Shown here: piece after piece, positions 45,412-55,069 of the stretch | Position numbering within the stretch: the first letter of the stretch is position 1 | How the letters are laid out: each line of letters opens with the position of its first letter | Assembly: GCF_009192945.1 (NCBI RefSeq) | Contig: NZ_NSET01000023.1 | Coordinates: 43,672-107,671 of the forward strand | Direction of reading: 5' to 3' | Length of the DNA: 64,000 nt | Origin: Xanthomonas maliensis | Lineage (GTDB): Bacteria > Pseudomonadota > Gammaproteobacteria > Xanthomonadales > Xanthomonadaceae | The notes under the pieces: generated by a model | The model's input: the letters and a program-made list of their open reading frames with translations, nothing else | What the model was told of the DNA's origin: nothing | The model's database searches: none | Translations under genes and position numbers: made by a program

Positions 45412-46089
45412 TCATGGCAACCAGCCGCGCTCGGCCAACGAGACTGGGCGCCCGTCGCCGATCACGAAATGATCCAGCAGGCGGATGTCGACCAATCCCA
45501 GCGCCTGCAACAGGCGCTCGGTGACGGCGCGATCGGCCTGCGACGGCTCGCGATTGCCGGACGGGTGGTTGTGGCCGACCACAACGGCTGCGGCGTTGTG
45601 CAGTAAGGCGCGCCGCACGATTTCGCGTGGATGCACTTCGGCGCCGTCGATGGTGCCGGTGAATACTTCCTCGAAGGCGATCGCGCGGTGCTGGTTGTCC
45701 AGGAACAGCGCGGCGAAGACCTCGTAGGCGCGTCCGCGGAGTTGCTGGGAAAAGTAGCGGCCGACGCTGGGGGGATCGGAAAATACGTCGCCGCGCTCCA
45801 GTTCGCTCATCAGATAGCGATTGGCCAGCTCCAGCGCGGCGTTGAGCTTGCAGGCCGAGGCTGGGCCAAGCCCAGGCAGGCGGGCCAGGGCAGGTGCCGG
45901 CCGTTCCAGCAGGCCGCGCAGTGGGCCGTGTTGCAGCAGCAGGTCGCGCGCGGTCCGTACCGCATCCTGGCCGCGCAGGCCGGAGCCGACGAAGATGGCC
46001 AGCAACTCGGCGTCGGATAGGGCATCGGCTCCGCGCGCCAGCAGTTTCTCGCGGGGCCGTTCATTGGTGGGCCAGTCGTTGATGTGCAT
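45412..46089 (-). CDS. radC: RadC/YicR-type JAB-domain protein
   Basis: The 225-residue protein has a helix-hairpin-helix-like N-terminus ([20 protein letters not shown]). The MPN/JAB metal site is [19 protein letters not shown] (His-x-His-x7-Ser-x2-Asp). Named for DNA repair, RadC has no settled function, but the metal site is intact, so hydrolase activity is plausible. It is divergent from coaBC. The start at MHINDWP fits the family better than the ATGs upstream. Confidence 0.94.
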   Translation of the reverse strand: MHINDWPTNERPREKLLARGADALSDAELLAIFVGSGLRGQDAVRTARDLLLQHGPLRGLLERPAPALARLPGLGPASACKLNAALELANRYLMSELERGDVFSDPPSVGRYFSQQLRGRAYEVFAALFLDNQHRAIAFEEVFTGTIDGAEVHPREIVRRALLHNAAAVVVGHNHPSGNREPSQADRAVTERLLQALGLVDIRLLDHFVIGDGRPVSLAERGWLP

Positions 46090-46185
46090 ATGGCCAGATT
46101 GCCGCTGCTCATCGCCGACGCCCATCAGGCCAAGCGGGGGCATCGGCTAATCTAGTTGTCCTTGTAACCGTAGGACGACTCCGAC

Positions 46186-47442
46186 GTGACCGGCTCCACT
46201 CAGGCCCGCCCCCTGGACGGACAGCGCTTGCTGCTGTGCGTTGGCGGTGGCATTGCCGCCTACAAATCGCTCGAACTGGTCCGTCGCCTGCGCGACGCCG
46301 GCGCCCACGTGCAGGTCGCCATGACTGCCGGTGCCCAACAGTTCGTCACCCCGTTGAGCTTCCAGGCGTTGTCGGGTCAACCGACCCGCACCACGCTGTG
46401 GGACAGTGCGGCCGAACAGGCCATGGGGCATATCGAACTGGCGCGTTGGGCCGATCGGGTCGTGGTCGCTCCCGCCACCGCCGATCTGCTGGCGCGGCTG
46501 ACGCATGGACTGGCCGACGACCTGGTCACCACCTTGTGCCTGGCCACGACCGCGCCGCTGACCGTGGTCCCGGCGATGAACCATCGCATGTGGCTGCATC
46601 CGGCCACCCAGGCCAACGTGGCGACCTTGCGCGCCCGCGGGGTCACCGTGATCGGGCCGGACGACGGTCCGCTGGCCGAGGGCGAATCCGGTCCTGGCCG
46701 TTTGGCCGAACCGGTCGCCATTGTCGCCGCGCTGGCCGGCATCGACGCAGCGCCGGTGCCGGCCCCAGCGGCGCCGGGGTTCGTTGCCGACAGCGATCAG
46801 CTTGAAGGTCTGCGTATCGTCATCAGCGCCGGTCCGACGTTCGAGGACCTGGATCCGGTGCGTTACGTGGGCAACCGCAGCAGCGGCAAAATGGGCTACG
46901 CGCTGGCGGCCGCAGCCGCGCGCCAGGGCGCCGAGGTGGTGCTGGTCAGCGGACCGGTGCACCTGCCGACCCCGGCGGGCGTTCGCCGGGTGGATGTACG
47001 CTCGGCCGCGCAGATGCGCGACGCGGTGCTGGGCGCGTTCCCGGCCGATATCTATATCGGCGCCGCGGCCGTGGCCGACTACACGCCCAAGCGCGTGGTG
47101 GCGCAGAAGATCAAGAAGACCGGCGAGACGCTGACCCTGGAACTGGTGCGGACCCCCGACATCCTGGCCGAAGTGGCCGCCCAGACCGGCGGCTTGAAGC
47201 TGGTGGTCGGTTTTGCTGCCGAAACGCACGACGTGGAGCACTATGCGCGTGGCAAGCTGGCGTCCAAGCGGCTGGACCTGATCATCGCCAACCAGGTGGG
47301 CATCGCCGGTGGCGGCTTCGAAAGCGACAACAACGCCGCGACCGCATACTGGCAGGGGGGCGAGCGGGTATTCCCCAGCAGCAGCAAGACCGAATTGGCC
47401 GAGCGATTGCTGGCCCTGATCGAGGAGAGATTGCAGGCATGA
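46186..47442 (+). CDS. coaBC: Bifunctional CoaBC (phosphopantothenoylcysteine synthetase/decarboxylase)
   Basis: The 418-residue protein performs two coenzyme A steps. The N-terminal FMN decarboxylase domain has [33 protein letters not shown] and the PxMNxxMW motif VPAMNHRMW. The C-terminal CTP-dependent synthetase has [17 protein letters not shown] and [11 protein letters not shown]. The start is GTG with AGGA upstream. It overlaps dut by 4 bp (ATGA), as in Pseudomonas dfp-dut-algC operons. Confidence 0.95.
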   Translation: MTGSTQARPLDGQRLLLCVGGGIAAYKSLELVRRLRDAGAHVQVAMTAGAQQFVTPLSFQALSGQPTRTTLWDSAAEQAMGHIELARWADRVVVAPATADLLARLTHGLADDLVTTLCLATTAPLTVVPAMNHRMWLHPATQANVATLRARGVTVIGPDDGPLAEGESGPGRLAEPVAIVAALAGIDAAPVPAPAAPGFVADSDQLEGLRIVISAGPTFEDLDPVRYVGNRSSGKMGYALAAAAARQGAEVVLVSGPVHLPTPAGVRRVDVRSAAQMRDAVLGAFPADIYIGAAAVADYTPKRVVAQKIKKTGETLTLELVRTPDILAEVAAQTGGLKLVVGFAAETHDVEHYARGKLASKRLDLIIANQVGIAGGGFESDNNAATAYWQGGERVFPSSSKTELAERLLALIEERLQA

Positions 47443-47906
47443 GCCAACCGACGCAGTCCTTGCAGGTGAAGTTGCTCGACCCCCGTTTTGGCGATGTCTG
47501 GCCGCTGCCGGCTTATGCCACCGAAGCCAGTGCCGGCATGGACCTGCGCGCCGCGCTGGAGGCGCCGATGACGCTCGAACCGGGGGATACGGCGCTGATC
47601 CCCAGCGGCATCGCCATCCACCTGGCGGATCCGCAGCTGTGTGCGGTGGTACTGCCGCGGTCCGGACTGGGGCACAGGCACGGCATCGTGCTGGGCAACG
47701 GCACCGGCCTGATCGACGCCGACTACCAGGGGCCGCTATTGATCAGCACCTGGAACCGCGGCCGGGACGCCTTCACCATCGAGCCGGGCGACCGCATCGC
47801 GCAACTGGTGATCCTGCCGATCGTGCGTGTAGGCCTGCAAGTGGTGGATACTTTCGCCGACAGCGCGCGGGGAGCGGGTGGATTCGGCCATACCGGCGTG
47901 CGCTGA
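47439..47906 (+). CDS. dut: dUTPase
   Basis: The 155-residue trimeric enzyme hydrolyses dUTP to dUMP. All five family motifs are present: [41 protein letters not shown] and the C-terminal [10 protein letters not shown] arm. It is translationally coupled to coaBC and followed after 12 bp by the phosphomannomutase gene. Confidence 0.96.
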   Translation: MSQPTQSLQVKLLDPRFGDVWPLPAYATEASAGMDLRAALEAPMTLEPGDTALIPSGIAIHLADPQLCAVVLPRSGLGHRHGIVLGNGTGLIDADYQGPLLISTWNRGRDAFTIEPGDRIAQLVILPIVRVGLQVVDTFADSARGAGGFGHTGVR

Positions 47907-47918
47907 CAGGGGACGCTA

Positions 47919-50279
47919 ATGATGAGCAAGGCGAACGAGCGCAGGCAGGGGATGTCCAGCGTGCGTACGAGTGGGCCGCTATTGGGAGGCATCCTGCTGC
48001 TGTTGGCAGCGTGGTTCGCCTGGAGCGGCTACCGGCAATGGCACCAGGACCGCATTGCAACGGGGCTGGAGCAGGCGCGCGACCGCGCCGTGCAGGAGGT
48101 CGGCCAGGCGCTGAGCGCGCAGGCCGGCCAACTGGACGCCATCCTGAAACAGCCGCCGGTGGTCGCCGCGCTGGCCAGTGGCGACGCACTGGCGGCCGCC
48201 GCGGCCGTCCGCGAGCGACTGAAGGGCGCGGAGGATGTGCAGGTGCTGTCCAGCGATCTTGGCGCCGCCTACGAAAACCCCAAGGCGTTTGGTTTTGCGC
48301 GCCTGAGCCTGCTCGAATCGGCGCTGCTCGCGCAGCGGGCACAGACCCGGGTCGTGCGAGACGCGGAGAAGCCGCATCTGGGACTGGCCGCGGCGGTCCG
48401 CCTGGGCCCGCTGCCGGCCGTGCTCTATGCCCGCTTGCCGCTGGCGCGCGCGACCGCCCCGCTGGAGGCAGTGAGCGTTCCCGACGCCTCGTATCTGGCA
48501 CTGCGGCAGGGCAGCTACAACGTCGACCAGCTGGGAGATCCCTCACTGGCCGATGCAGCCGAAACGCTGGCGCGTCCGCTGGGAGAGAGTGGCCTGCGGA
48601 TCGCTGCCGGACTGCCGCAACACGACGACGGACCGTTGGGATTGGGCGCGCTGGGCTGCGCGATCGTGGCGCTGTTGCTGAGCGTCATCGCGGTGCTGGT
48701 GGTGCTGGCCAGCCGGGGACGGGTCGCCTTGCCACGCCGGCGCCCGGCGGGACAGCCGACGGTCGACGAGCCGACCTTCGGCCAGAGCCTGCAACACGAG
48801 GCCGATCGTGCCGGTCAGCTTGCGCCGGCTGCGCATGAGGCGGCAGGCGAGCCGGTCGCGTCGGCGCCGGTTGCAGTCGCTGCGGCACACCTCGATGCAG
48901 CAATGTTCCGTGCCTACGATATCCGAGGCGTCGTTGGGCAGGAGTTGACGTCCGCAGCGGCCGCGTTGATTGGCCAGGCCATCGGCAGCGTCATGCAGGC
49001 ACAGGGCCTGCAGGACGTGGTGGTGGGGCGCGATGGTCGCCTGTCCGGTCCCGAGCTGAGCAATGGCTTGATCGAGGGCCTGCGGCGTGCCGGCTGCAAC
49101 GTCACCGACATCGGCCTGGCACCGACCCCGGTGGTCTACTTTGGCGCCTACGAACTGCGCGCGGGAAGCTGCGTGGCGGTCACCGGCAGTCACAACCCGC
49201 CCGACTACAACGGCTTCAAGATCGTCATCGGTGGCCACACGCTGTCCGGTGCGGCGATCGCCGAATTGCACGAGCGTATCAATGCTGGCCGCCTGCATAC
49301 CGCGGCCACGCCCGGCAGCCTGGATCAGCGCGACATCAGCGATGCCTATATCCAGCGCATCGCCGGCGACGTGGTGATCGAACGGCCGTTGAAGGTGGTG
49401 GTCGACGCCGGTAATGGCGTGGCCGGCGAGATCGCGCCACGGCTGCTGGAAGCCATCGGCGCCCAGGTGATTCCGCTGTACTGCGAGATCGACGGTCATT
49501 TCCCCAATCACCATCCCGATCCCAGCGAGCCAGGCAATCTGGTCGATCTGATCCAGATGGTGGAGCGCTTCGACGCCGACCTGGGCCTGGCATTCGACGG
49601 CGATGCCGATCGACTGGGCGTGGTCACCCGGGAGGGAACGCTGGTTTTCCCCGATCGCTTGCTGATGCTGTTCGCCGCCGACGTATTGCAGCGCAATCCT
49701 GGCGCCCTGGTCATCTACGACGTCAAATCCACTGGCAAGCTCACCGACTACGTGTTGCGCAATGGCGGCAGTCCATTGATGTGGAAGACCGGTCATTCGC
49801 TGATCAAGGCCAAGATGCGCGAAACCGACGCCGAGCTGGCTGGCGAAATGAGCGGGCATTTCTTCTTCAAGGAGCGCTGGTATGGCTTCGACGACGGCAT
49901 GTATGCCGCCGCACGCCTGCTGGAAATCCTTGCCCAGCGCGAGGAATCGCCGTCTGAGGTATTGGCGGAACTGCCCGACAGCGTCGCCACCCCGGAAATC
50001 AAAGTGCCGATCGATGGCGATGCGCACGCGCTGGTGGCGCGTTTCGTCGAACGTGCTCAGGTCCGCGAGGAGTCGCCGTTCGAAGGGGCGCGGCTGTCGA
50101 CCATCGATGGTCTGCGCGCCGATTTTGCCGATGGTTGGGGGCTGCTGCGTGCCTCCAACACCACGCCGATCCTGGTGCTGCGCTTCGAGGCGGAGACCGA
50201 GGCGGCGCTGGCGCGGATTCGCGCCTTGTTCGAGCGCGAACTGCAGGCCCTGCTGCCCGCGCAGGCCATCGCGCTTTGA
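47919..50279 (+). CDS. Phosphomannomutase/phosphoglucomutase with membrane-anchored N-terminal extension
   Basis: The 786-residue protein combines two parts. Residues 1-325 hold a transmembrane helix (about 20-36), a probably periplasmic domain (about 40-235, QLDAILKQPPVVAALASGDA), a second helix (about 243-264) and a linker. Residues 325-786 are an AlgC-type alpha-D-phosphohexomutase with the phosphoserine S424 (VTGSHNPPDYNGFK), the metal loop FDGDADRLG and the sugar loop GEMSGHFFF. The enzyme interconverts Man-6-P/Man-1-P and Glc-6-P/Glc-1-P for LPS, xanthan-type polysaccharide and nucleotide sugars. Free AlgC is about 460 residues, so the extension is the unusual part. ATGATG gives two possible starts. 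Confidence 0.93.
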   Translation: MMSKANERRQGMSSVRTSGPLLGGILLLLAAWFAWSGYRQWHQDRIATGLEQARDRAVQEVGQALSAQAGQLDAILKQPPVVAALASGDALAAAAAVRERLKGAEDVQVLSSDLGAAYENPKAFGFARLSLLESALLAQRAQTRVVRDAEKPHLGLAAAVRLGPLPAVLYARLPLARATAPLEAVSVPDASYLALRQGSYNVDQLGDPSLADAAETLARPLGESGLRIAAGLPQHDDGPLGLGALGCAIVALLLSVIAVLVVLASRGRVALPRRRPAGQPTVDEPTFGQSLQHEADRAGQLAPAAHEAAGEPVASAPVAVAAAHLDAAMFRAYDIRGVVGQELTSAAAALIGQAIGSVMQAQGLQDVVVGRDGRLSGPELSNGLIEGLRRAGCNVTDIGLAPTPVVYFGAYELRAGSCVAVTGSHNPPDYNGFKIVIGGHTLSGAAIAELHERINAGRLHTAATPGSLDQRDISDAYIQRIAGDVVIERPLKVVVDAGNGVAGEIAPRLLEAIGAQVIPLYCEIDGHFPNHHPDPSEPGNLVDLIQMVERFDADLGLAFDGDADRLGVVTREGTLVFPDRLLMLFAADVLQRNPGALVIYDVKSTGKLTDYVLRNGGSPLMWKTGHSLIKAKMRETDAELAGEMSGHFFFKERWYGFDDGMYAAARLLEILAQREESPSEVLAELPDSVATPEIKVPIDGDAHALVARFVERAQVREESPFEGARLSTIDGLRADFADGWGLLRASNTTPILVLRFEAETEAALARIRALFERELQALLPAQAIAL

Positions 50280-50290
50280 CGCCCGCCAGC

Positions 50291-50317
50291 TGCCGGCCGC
50301 ACATGCGGCGGCCGGCA
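50291..50317 (+). terminator. Strong hairpin ending the coaBC-dut-mutase operon
   Basis: Ten-base arms TGCCGGCCGC and GCGGCCGGCA with a 7-nt loop start 11 bp past the stop codon. It lacks a T-run but lies between convergent genes. Confidence 0.6.
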
Positions 50318-50385
50318 CGCTGCGATCTGCCGGCTCGCCGGTCCCGTCCAACATGCGTGGAGCGCTGCCTGAGCGTTGGCCTGAC

Positions 50386-50892
50386 TCAGGCAGCCGACGC
50401 GTCGGTGCAAGGCCTCGTCCAGGGCTGGGCATGCGCCGCCCTGTGCGTCAGCCACACCGCATCCCAGTAAGGATAGGCGCCCAGCTGCGTGACCAATCCT
50501 GCGCGCAGCGGTGCGGCGACCAGCTGACGAGCGAACTGCCGGTGATCGGCCCGTGGCGGCAATGGCGCCAATGCCATGCCCGGATGCCAGACCGTTCCGC
50601 CGCGCCCGCGCGCGCGATTGACGGCGGTTGCCGCGGCCTGGCGGACCGCAGTGCAGGCCTGCCGGAGTGCGGCGGGATCTTGCGCGTGCACGAGGGCAGT
50701 CCAGCGGTCGGGCAACAACACCCAGCACAGCACCTGCAGCTGCGGCCAGTGCGGCGCATGCGAGAGGCAGGCTGCGGCGGCACGGGCGCAACGCCAATCC
50801 GCAAATAGCGCCACCTGCTGATGCGTGCGCAGGCACAGGTGCCAGTAGCTGCCGTGGCGCGGTGGGAAGTGAGAGGAGGCATGGGCTGACAT
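50386..50892 (-). CDS. Degenerate REP-associated (RAYT/Y1-like) transposase-family protein
   Basis: The 168-residue protein keeps the RAYT N-terminal frame: YWHLCLRTHQQVALFADWRCAR, read in two parts, followed by LQVLCWVLLPDRWTALVHAQ. In active RAYTs the second motif is VMPDHxH with the HUH metal pair. Here the histidines are replaced (PDRWTALVH), so strand cleavage is unlikely. No REP palindromes flank it. It may be a relic or a domesticated DNA-binding protein. It ends next to the GT2 group, on the same strand. Confidence 0.65.
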   Translation of the reverse strand: MSAHASSHFPPRHGSYWHLCLRTHQQVALFADWRCARAAAACLSHAPHWPQLQVLCWVLLPDRWTALVHAQDPAALRQACTAVRQAAATAVNRARGRGGTVWHPGMALAPLPPRADHRQFARQLVAAPLRAGLVTQLGAYPYWDAVWLTHRAAHAQPWTRPCTDASAA

Positions 50893-51006
50893 GGGCCCAG
50901 CCTGCCCGGTGCCGTGCCTGGCCGGGATCGGCCGGGCGCGCGTCGCTGCGTCGGGAATGCGTCCGGCCCGCCGTCGGGCCTTCGCCGTTCGGGACCCGGC
51001 CTGCAA

Positions 51007-51348
51007 TCAATGCGAGGCGCGTTCGCGCTTCCAGCCGCGATGCTGGATGTCCAGGTACAGGCTGTACAAGGCAGTGAAGGCCGGGAACAGGTTCTGCAGC
51101 ACGCCGACTGAATCCTGCTTGGCCGAAAACAGGAAATAGCTCAGCGTCATCAGACTGCCGACCACGCTCATGTACCAGAACAGCCGCGGGATCACCGGCT
51201 TGCCCGCGCGCTTGGAGGCCACGAACTGGACCAACCAGCGTCCACCGAACATCAGGGCGCCGACATAGCCAATCAGCTTCCACCCGGTGACGTGGATGCC
51301 GGTCCAGTACAGCCAGGTCAGCGGTTGGTCCAGCCAATGCAGTTCCAT
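51007..51348 (-). CDS. LpxB N-terminal-domain-like (LABN) small membrane protein
   Basis: The 113-residue protein has three hydrophobic helices (about 22-36, 55-72 and 84-100). It shows the LABN features GALMFGGRWLVQFVASKRAGKPVIP and FWYMSVVGSLMTLSYFLF, each longer than quoted here in function. The start codon shares a base with the stop of the GT2 gene (TGATG), so it is coupled to it. Pairs of a DPM1-like GT2 and a small multi-spanning protein usually build and flip polyprenyl-phosphate sugars for LPS or protein modification; that role is inferred. Confidence 0.85.
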   Translation of the reverse strand: MELHWLDQPLTWLYWTGIHVTGWKLIGYVGALMFGGRWLVQFVASKRAGKPVIPRLFWYMSVVGSLMTLSYFLFSAKQDSVGVLQNLFPAFTALYSLYLDIQHRGWKRERASH

Positions 51349-52070
51349 CAACGCTCCTCCACTGCGGTGCGCTTGCTGCGGGTGATCAACCAGGCGACAC
51401 CGCGCAGGTCGCGGATGCCGACCAGGGCGCGGTTGAGATTGTTGTACTTGGATACGCCGGCTGTCCGGTGGCGGTGGTTGACCGCCACGCTCAACGTCTT
51501 CCAGCCAGCGCGCTGCATCAGCGCCGGCAGGTAGCGGTGCATATGGTCGAAGTAGGGCAGGTCCAGGAACGCCTCGCGCTCGAACAGCTTGATACCGCAG
51601 CCGGTGTCGGGCGTATTGTCCTGCAGCATGCGCGAGCGGATCGCGTTGGCCCACTTGCTTGCCCAGCGCTTGGAGCCCGAATCCTGCCGGTTGACCCGCC
51701 AGCCGGCGAACAATTTGACCTGCGGATCGGCGCTGGCACGCGCCTGCAGCAGCTTCGGGATGTCGGCTGGATCGTTCTGGCCATCGCCATCGAGGGTGGC
51801 GACCCATGTCGCGCGCGCGGCCTTGACGCCATTGCGCACCGCCGTGCTCTGTCCGCTCTGGCTGACGTGATGCAGCACGCGCAGTTCCGGCGTGTCGGCC
51901 TTCAGCCCCTGCAGCACCATCAGGGTGTCATCGCGCGAGTGGTCGTCGACATAGACGATCTCGAAGGCCACCTGGCCGCGCAGTGCGGCGACGATCTCCC
52001 CGACCAATGAGGCGACATTGTCGCGTTCGTTGAAGACCGGGACGACGACGGACAGCTCGGGATGGCTCAT
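51348..52070 (-). CDS. GT2 family glycosyltransferase, DPM1/ArnC-like
   Basis: The 240-residue cytosolic protein has the GT-A signature LSVVVPVFNERDNVASLV, EIVYVDDHSRDDT, the DGDGQNDP metal motif and DTGCGIKLFERE. That set is typical of dolichyl/undecaprenyl-phosphate sugar transferases, but without the C-terminal membrane helices. The coupled small membrane protein may supply the anchoring. It lies 115 bp after a UDP-sugar epimerase gene. Confidence 0.9.
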   Translation of the reverse strand: MSHPELSVVVPVFNERDNVASLVGEIVAALRGQVAFEIVYVDDHSRDDTLMVLQGLKADTPELRVLHHVSQSGQSTAVRNGVKAARATWVATLDGDGQNDPADIPKLLQARASADPQVKLFAGWRVNRQDSGSKRWASKWANAIRSRMLQDNTPDTGCGIKLFEREAFLDLPYFDHMHRYLPALMQRAGWKTLSVAVNHRHRTAGVSKYNNLNRALVGIRDLRGVAWLITRSKRTAVEER

Positions 52071-52184
52071 GGGATCGGGTGGTCCGAAGGCGGGCGGGAC
52101 AAAAGATCGCGCATTGTGCCTCGGCTGTCTGAGCCGGGCATGAAGCTTGGAGGGCGGTGTTAGCGGGCTCTGCGAGCACGCCGC

Positions 52185-53150
52185 TTAGGCGCGCTCACCG
52201 TAGTAGGTGCGGCACCAGTCGACCACCAGCGGCAGGCCACGGTCGACCGGGGTGGAGGGATCGAAGCCAAAGGCCTCTTGCGCGCGGCGGGTATCGGCCA
52301 TCGTACGGACCATGTCGCCCGGTTGCATCGGCCGATAGCGCTTCTCCGCCGGCCGGCCGGCGGCCTGCGCGATCACGTCGATGAAATGCTCCAGCTCCAC
52401 CGGGGTGTGGTTGCCGAGGTTGAACACCCGGTGCGGCAACGGCGCGTCGCTAGGCGTATCCAGCGCGCCCAGGACACCGGCGACGATGTCGTCGACGAAG
52501 GTGAAATCGCGCTGCATCTTGCCGTGGTTGAACACCTCGATCGGGCGGCCCGCCAGTACCGCGCGACTGAATAGCAGCGGCGCCATGTCCGGCCGGCCCC
52601 AGGGGCCGTAGACGGTGAAAAAGCGCAACCCTGTGGCATGCAGGCCATAGAGCTGCGCGTAGGTGTGGGCCATCAGTTCGTTGGCGGCCTTGGTCGCCGC
52701 GTACAGCGAGCGCGGTTGGTCCACCCGCTGGTCTTCGGAGAACGGCGGCGTCGCCGAATCGCCATAGACCGAACTGCTGGATGCATAGACCAGATGCTGC
52801 ACGCCGTGATGGCGACAGGCCTCCAGCACGTTGACGAAGCCGACCAGGTTGCTGTCGACGTAGGCATGCGGATTCTGCAGCGAGTACCGCACGCCGGCCT
52901 GCGCCGCCAGGTGCACGACCGCAGTCGGTCGGATCTGTTCGAACAGTGCGATCAGCCCGGCACGATCGGTCAGATCGAGCGCGCGGATGTCCACCCCCGG
53001 GCACAACGCCGCGACGCGGTCGCGCTTGAGCTGGGGATCGTAATAATCGTTGTAGTTGTCCAGGCCCACCACCGCCTCGCCGCGTGCGGCCAGCGCGCGG
53101 CAGGTATAGGCGCCGATGAAGCCGGCCGCGCCGGTCACGAGCAGGGTCAT
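52185..53150 (-). CDS. NAD-dependent UDP-sugar epimerase (UDP-glucuronate 4-epimerase-like)
   Basis: The 321-residue extended SDR has TGAAGFIGAYTCRAL, GLDNYNDYYDPQLKRDR, HLAAQAGVRYSL, the catalytic SSSSVYGD and YAATKAANE, and FFTVYGPWGRPDMA. NYNDYYDPxLK and AQAGVRYS are typical of UDP-glucuronate/UDP-glucose 4-epimerases of the LspL/Gla type. It would provide a UDP-hexuronic acid epimer for envelope glycans; the GT2 pair downstream is a candidate user. Confidence 0.9.
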   Translation of the reverse strand: MTLLVTGAAGFIGAYTCRALAARGEAVVGLDNYNDYYDPQLKRDRVAALCPGVDIRALDLTDRAGLIALFEQIRPTAVVHLAAQAGVRYSLQNPHAYVDSNLVGFVNVLEACRHHGVQHLVYASSSSVYGDSATPPFSEDQRVDQPRSLYAATKAANELMAHTYAQLYGLHATGLRFFTVYGPWGRPDMAPLLFSRAVLAGRPIEVFNHGKMQRDFTFVDDIVAGVLGALDTPSDAPLPHRVFNLGNHTPVELEHFIDVIAQAAGRPAEKRYRPMQPGDMVRTMADTRRAQEAFGFDPSTPVDRGLPLVVDWCRTYYGERA

Positions 53151-53220
53151 GCCACTCCCTCTTGCAGAGGCCGGCGCCCGCGCGCTGGCAGCGCGGCTGG
53201 GGCCGGCAGAACGACGATGG

Positions 53221-54156
53221 TCAGCCTTGCGCGCGGCTGCGCAGGCGTTCGAGCACCCCGTCCAGGGTGTCCAGATCGGTGTAGTGGATCACCAGCTTGC
53301 CCTTGCCGCCGCGGCCGTGGTTGATCGCCACCTTGGTGCCCAGCGACTCGGACAGCTCGGTTTCCAGCGAGGCGATGTCGGCCTGCGGCGCGGTGGCGGC
53401 GGGCTTGTTGGCCTTGCGCAGCGCACCGGGCACCTTGCCGGCGGCGAACTGCTGGGCGCGATGCTCGACCTCACGCACCGACCAACCCTGGTCGGCAGCT
53501 TCCTGCGCCAGTTTGCTGGCCAGCTCCGGGGCCAGCGTCAGCAATGCGCGCGCGTGGCCCATTTCCAGGCGCCGTGTTTCCAGCAGCACCCGGATGGCCA
53601 CCGGCAACTCCAGCAGGCGCAGCAGATTGGAGACCGAAGCGCGCGAGCGCCCCACCGCCTCGGCGGCCTCGGCGTGGGTCAGTGCGAATTCGTCGATCAA
53701 CCGCTGCAGGGCCTGCGCCTCTTCCAACGGATTGAGATCCTCGCGCTGGATGTTCTCGATCAGCGCCATGGCGATGACGGTGCGATCGTCCAGCTCGCGC
53801 ACCACCACCGGGACCTCGGTCAGCCCGGCCAGCTGCGAGGCCCGCCAGCGCCGTTCGCCAGCGACGATCTCGAACTGGCCCGGCGCCAGTTCGCGCGCCA
53901 CGATGGGCTGAATCACCCCCTGCGCCTTGATCGACTCCGCCAGCTCGGCCAGCTTGACCTCGTCCATCTCCTGGCGCGGCTGGTACTTGCCTGGCTGCAG
54001 CTGGCCGACCGTCAGCGTGCGCAGGGTGTCGCCCGACTGCAGCGCATCCTCGCTGGCCGCTGCCGGCGCCGCTGCGGCGGCCGCACCCTTGGGACCCAGC
54101 AGCGCTTCCAGGCCGCGGCCCAGACCACGCTTCTTGGCAGGGGTTGGCTTGCTCAT
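53221..54156 (-). CDS. parB: Chromosome-partitioning protein ParB
   Basis: The 311-residue protein has a basic N-terminus (KKRGLGRGLEALLG), the CTPase motif GERRWRASQLAG and the arginine patch ALIENIQREDLNPLEEA. A helix-turn-helix (LTHAEAAEAVGRSRASVSNL) and a C-terminal dimer domain follow. ParB-CTP clamps load at parS sites near the origin. I found no exact parS consensus in the window. It overlaps parA by one base. Confidence 0.96.
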   Translation of the reverse strand: MSKPTPAKKRGLGRGLEALLGPKGAAAAAAPAAASEDALQSGDTLRTLTVGQLQPGKYQPRQEMDEVKLAELAESIKAQGVIQPIVARELAPGQFEIVAGERRWRASQLAGLTEVPVVVRELDDRTVIAMALIENIQREDLNPLEEAQALQRLIDEFALTHAEAAEAVGRSRASVSNLLRLLELPVAIRVLLETRRLEMGHARALLTLAPELASKLAQEAADQGWSVREVEHRAQQFAAGKVPGALRKANKPAATAPQADIASLETELSESLGTKVAINHGRGGKGKLVIHYTDLDTLDGVLERLRSRAQG

Positions 54157-54953
54157 CAGACGGTCTCCACGGCCTTGCTGGCCTTGTTGCGCTCGTTCTG
54201 CCGCCGCACGATTTCTCCTGCCAGTCCCAGATAAGCCACCCCACCGCGCGAGGTGCGGTCGTAACCGACGATGCTCTGGCCATGGCTGGGCGCCTCGGCC
54301 AGGCGCACGTTGCGCGGCACGATGGTACGGAACACCTTGTCGCCGAAGTGCTCGGTCAGTTCCGCCGATACCGCGTTGGCCAGGTTGTTGCGGATGTCGA
54401 ACATGGTCCGCAGCACGCCTTCAATCTCCAGGCCGGGATTGAGTTCGGCGCGCAAGGCCTCGATCGTTTCCAGCAGCGCGGTCAGCCCTTCCAGGGCGTA
54501 GTACTCGCACTGCATCGGCACGATCACCGAATCGGCCGCGGTCAGCGCGTTGAGCGTCAGCAATGACAGCGCAGGCGGGCAGTCGATCAGGATGAAGTCG
54601 TACGCGTCGCGGATCGGCGCCAGGGCCCGCTTGAGCCGCTGCTCGCGCTCGCCCTGGTCCATCAGCTGGATCTCGGCGGCGGTCAGGTCGATGTTGCCAG
54701 GCAGCAGGTCGAAGCCCTCCGGCGCGCTCAGCCGGATCTCGGCGGCGCTGTTCTCGCCCAGCAACAGATCGCAGGTGGACGCGGACACGTCGCGCTTGTC
54801 GATGCCGCTCCCCATCGTCGCATTGCCCTGCGAGTCCAGATCTACCAACAACACACGCTTGGGCGCGCGCGCCAGGCCGGCCGCCAGATTGACGGCGGTC
54901 GTGGTCTTGCCGACGCCGCCCTTCTGGTTGGCAATGGCGATGATCCGGGCCAT
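54156..54953 (-). CDS. parA: Chromosome-partitioning ATPase ParA (Soj)
   Basis: The 265-residue Walker-type ATPase starts MARIIAIANQKGGVGKTTTA, the deviant Walker A with the signature lysine. VDLDSQGNATMG, FILIDCPPALSLLTLNAL and VPRNVRLAEAPSHGQ follow. The short N-terminus is the chromosomal (Soj) rather than plasmid type. It forms an operon with parB (TGATG overlap). An upstream open extension is not part of the family. Confidence 0.96.
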   Translation of the reverse strand: MARIIAIANQKGGVGKTTTAVNLAAGLARAPKRVLLVDLDSQGNATMGSGIDKRDVSASTCDLLLGENSAAEIRLSAPEGFDLLPGNIDLTAAEIQLMDQGEREQRLKRALAPIRDAYDFILIDCPPALSLLTLNALTAADSVIVPMQCEYYALEGLTALLETIEALRAELNPGLEIEGVLRTMFDIRNNLANAVSAELTEHFGDKVFRTIVPRNVRLAEAPSHGQSIVGYDRTSRGGVAYLGLAGEIVRRQNERNKASKAVETV

Positions 54954-55069
54954 GCGGGAGTGCCTCGTGGGCAAGAAGTGAGACCGGCCATTATGCGGGC
55001 TGGCCGTCGGATCCGGAAATGCCGCCGGCCGCGAGGCGGGCGGCCGCGACTCCGGCGGGGTGCGCGCGC

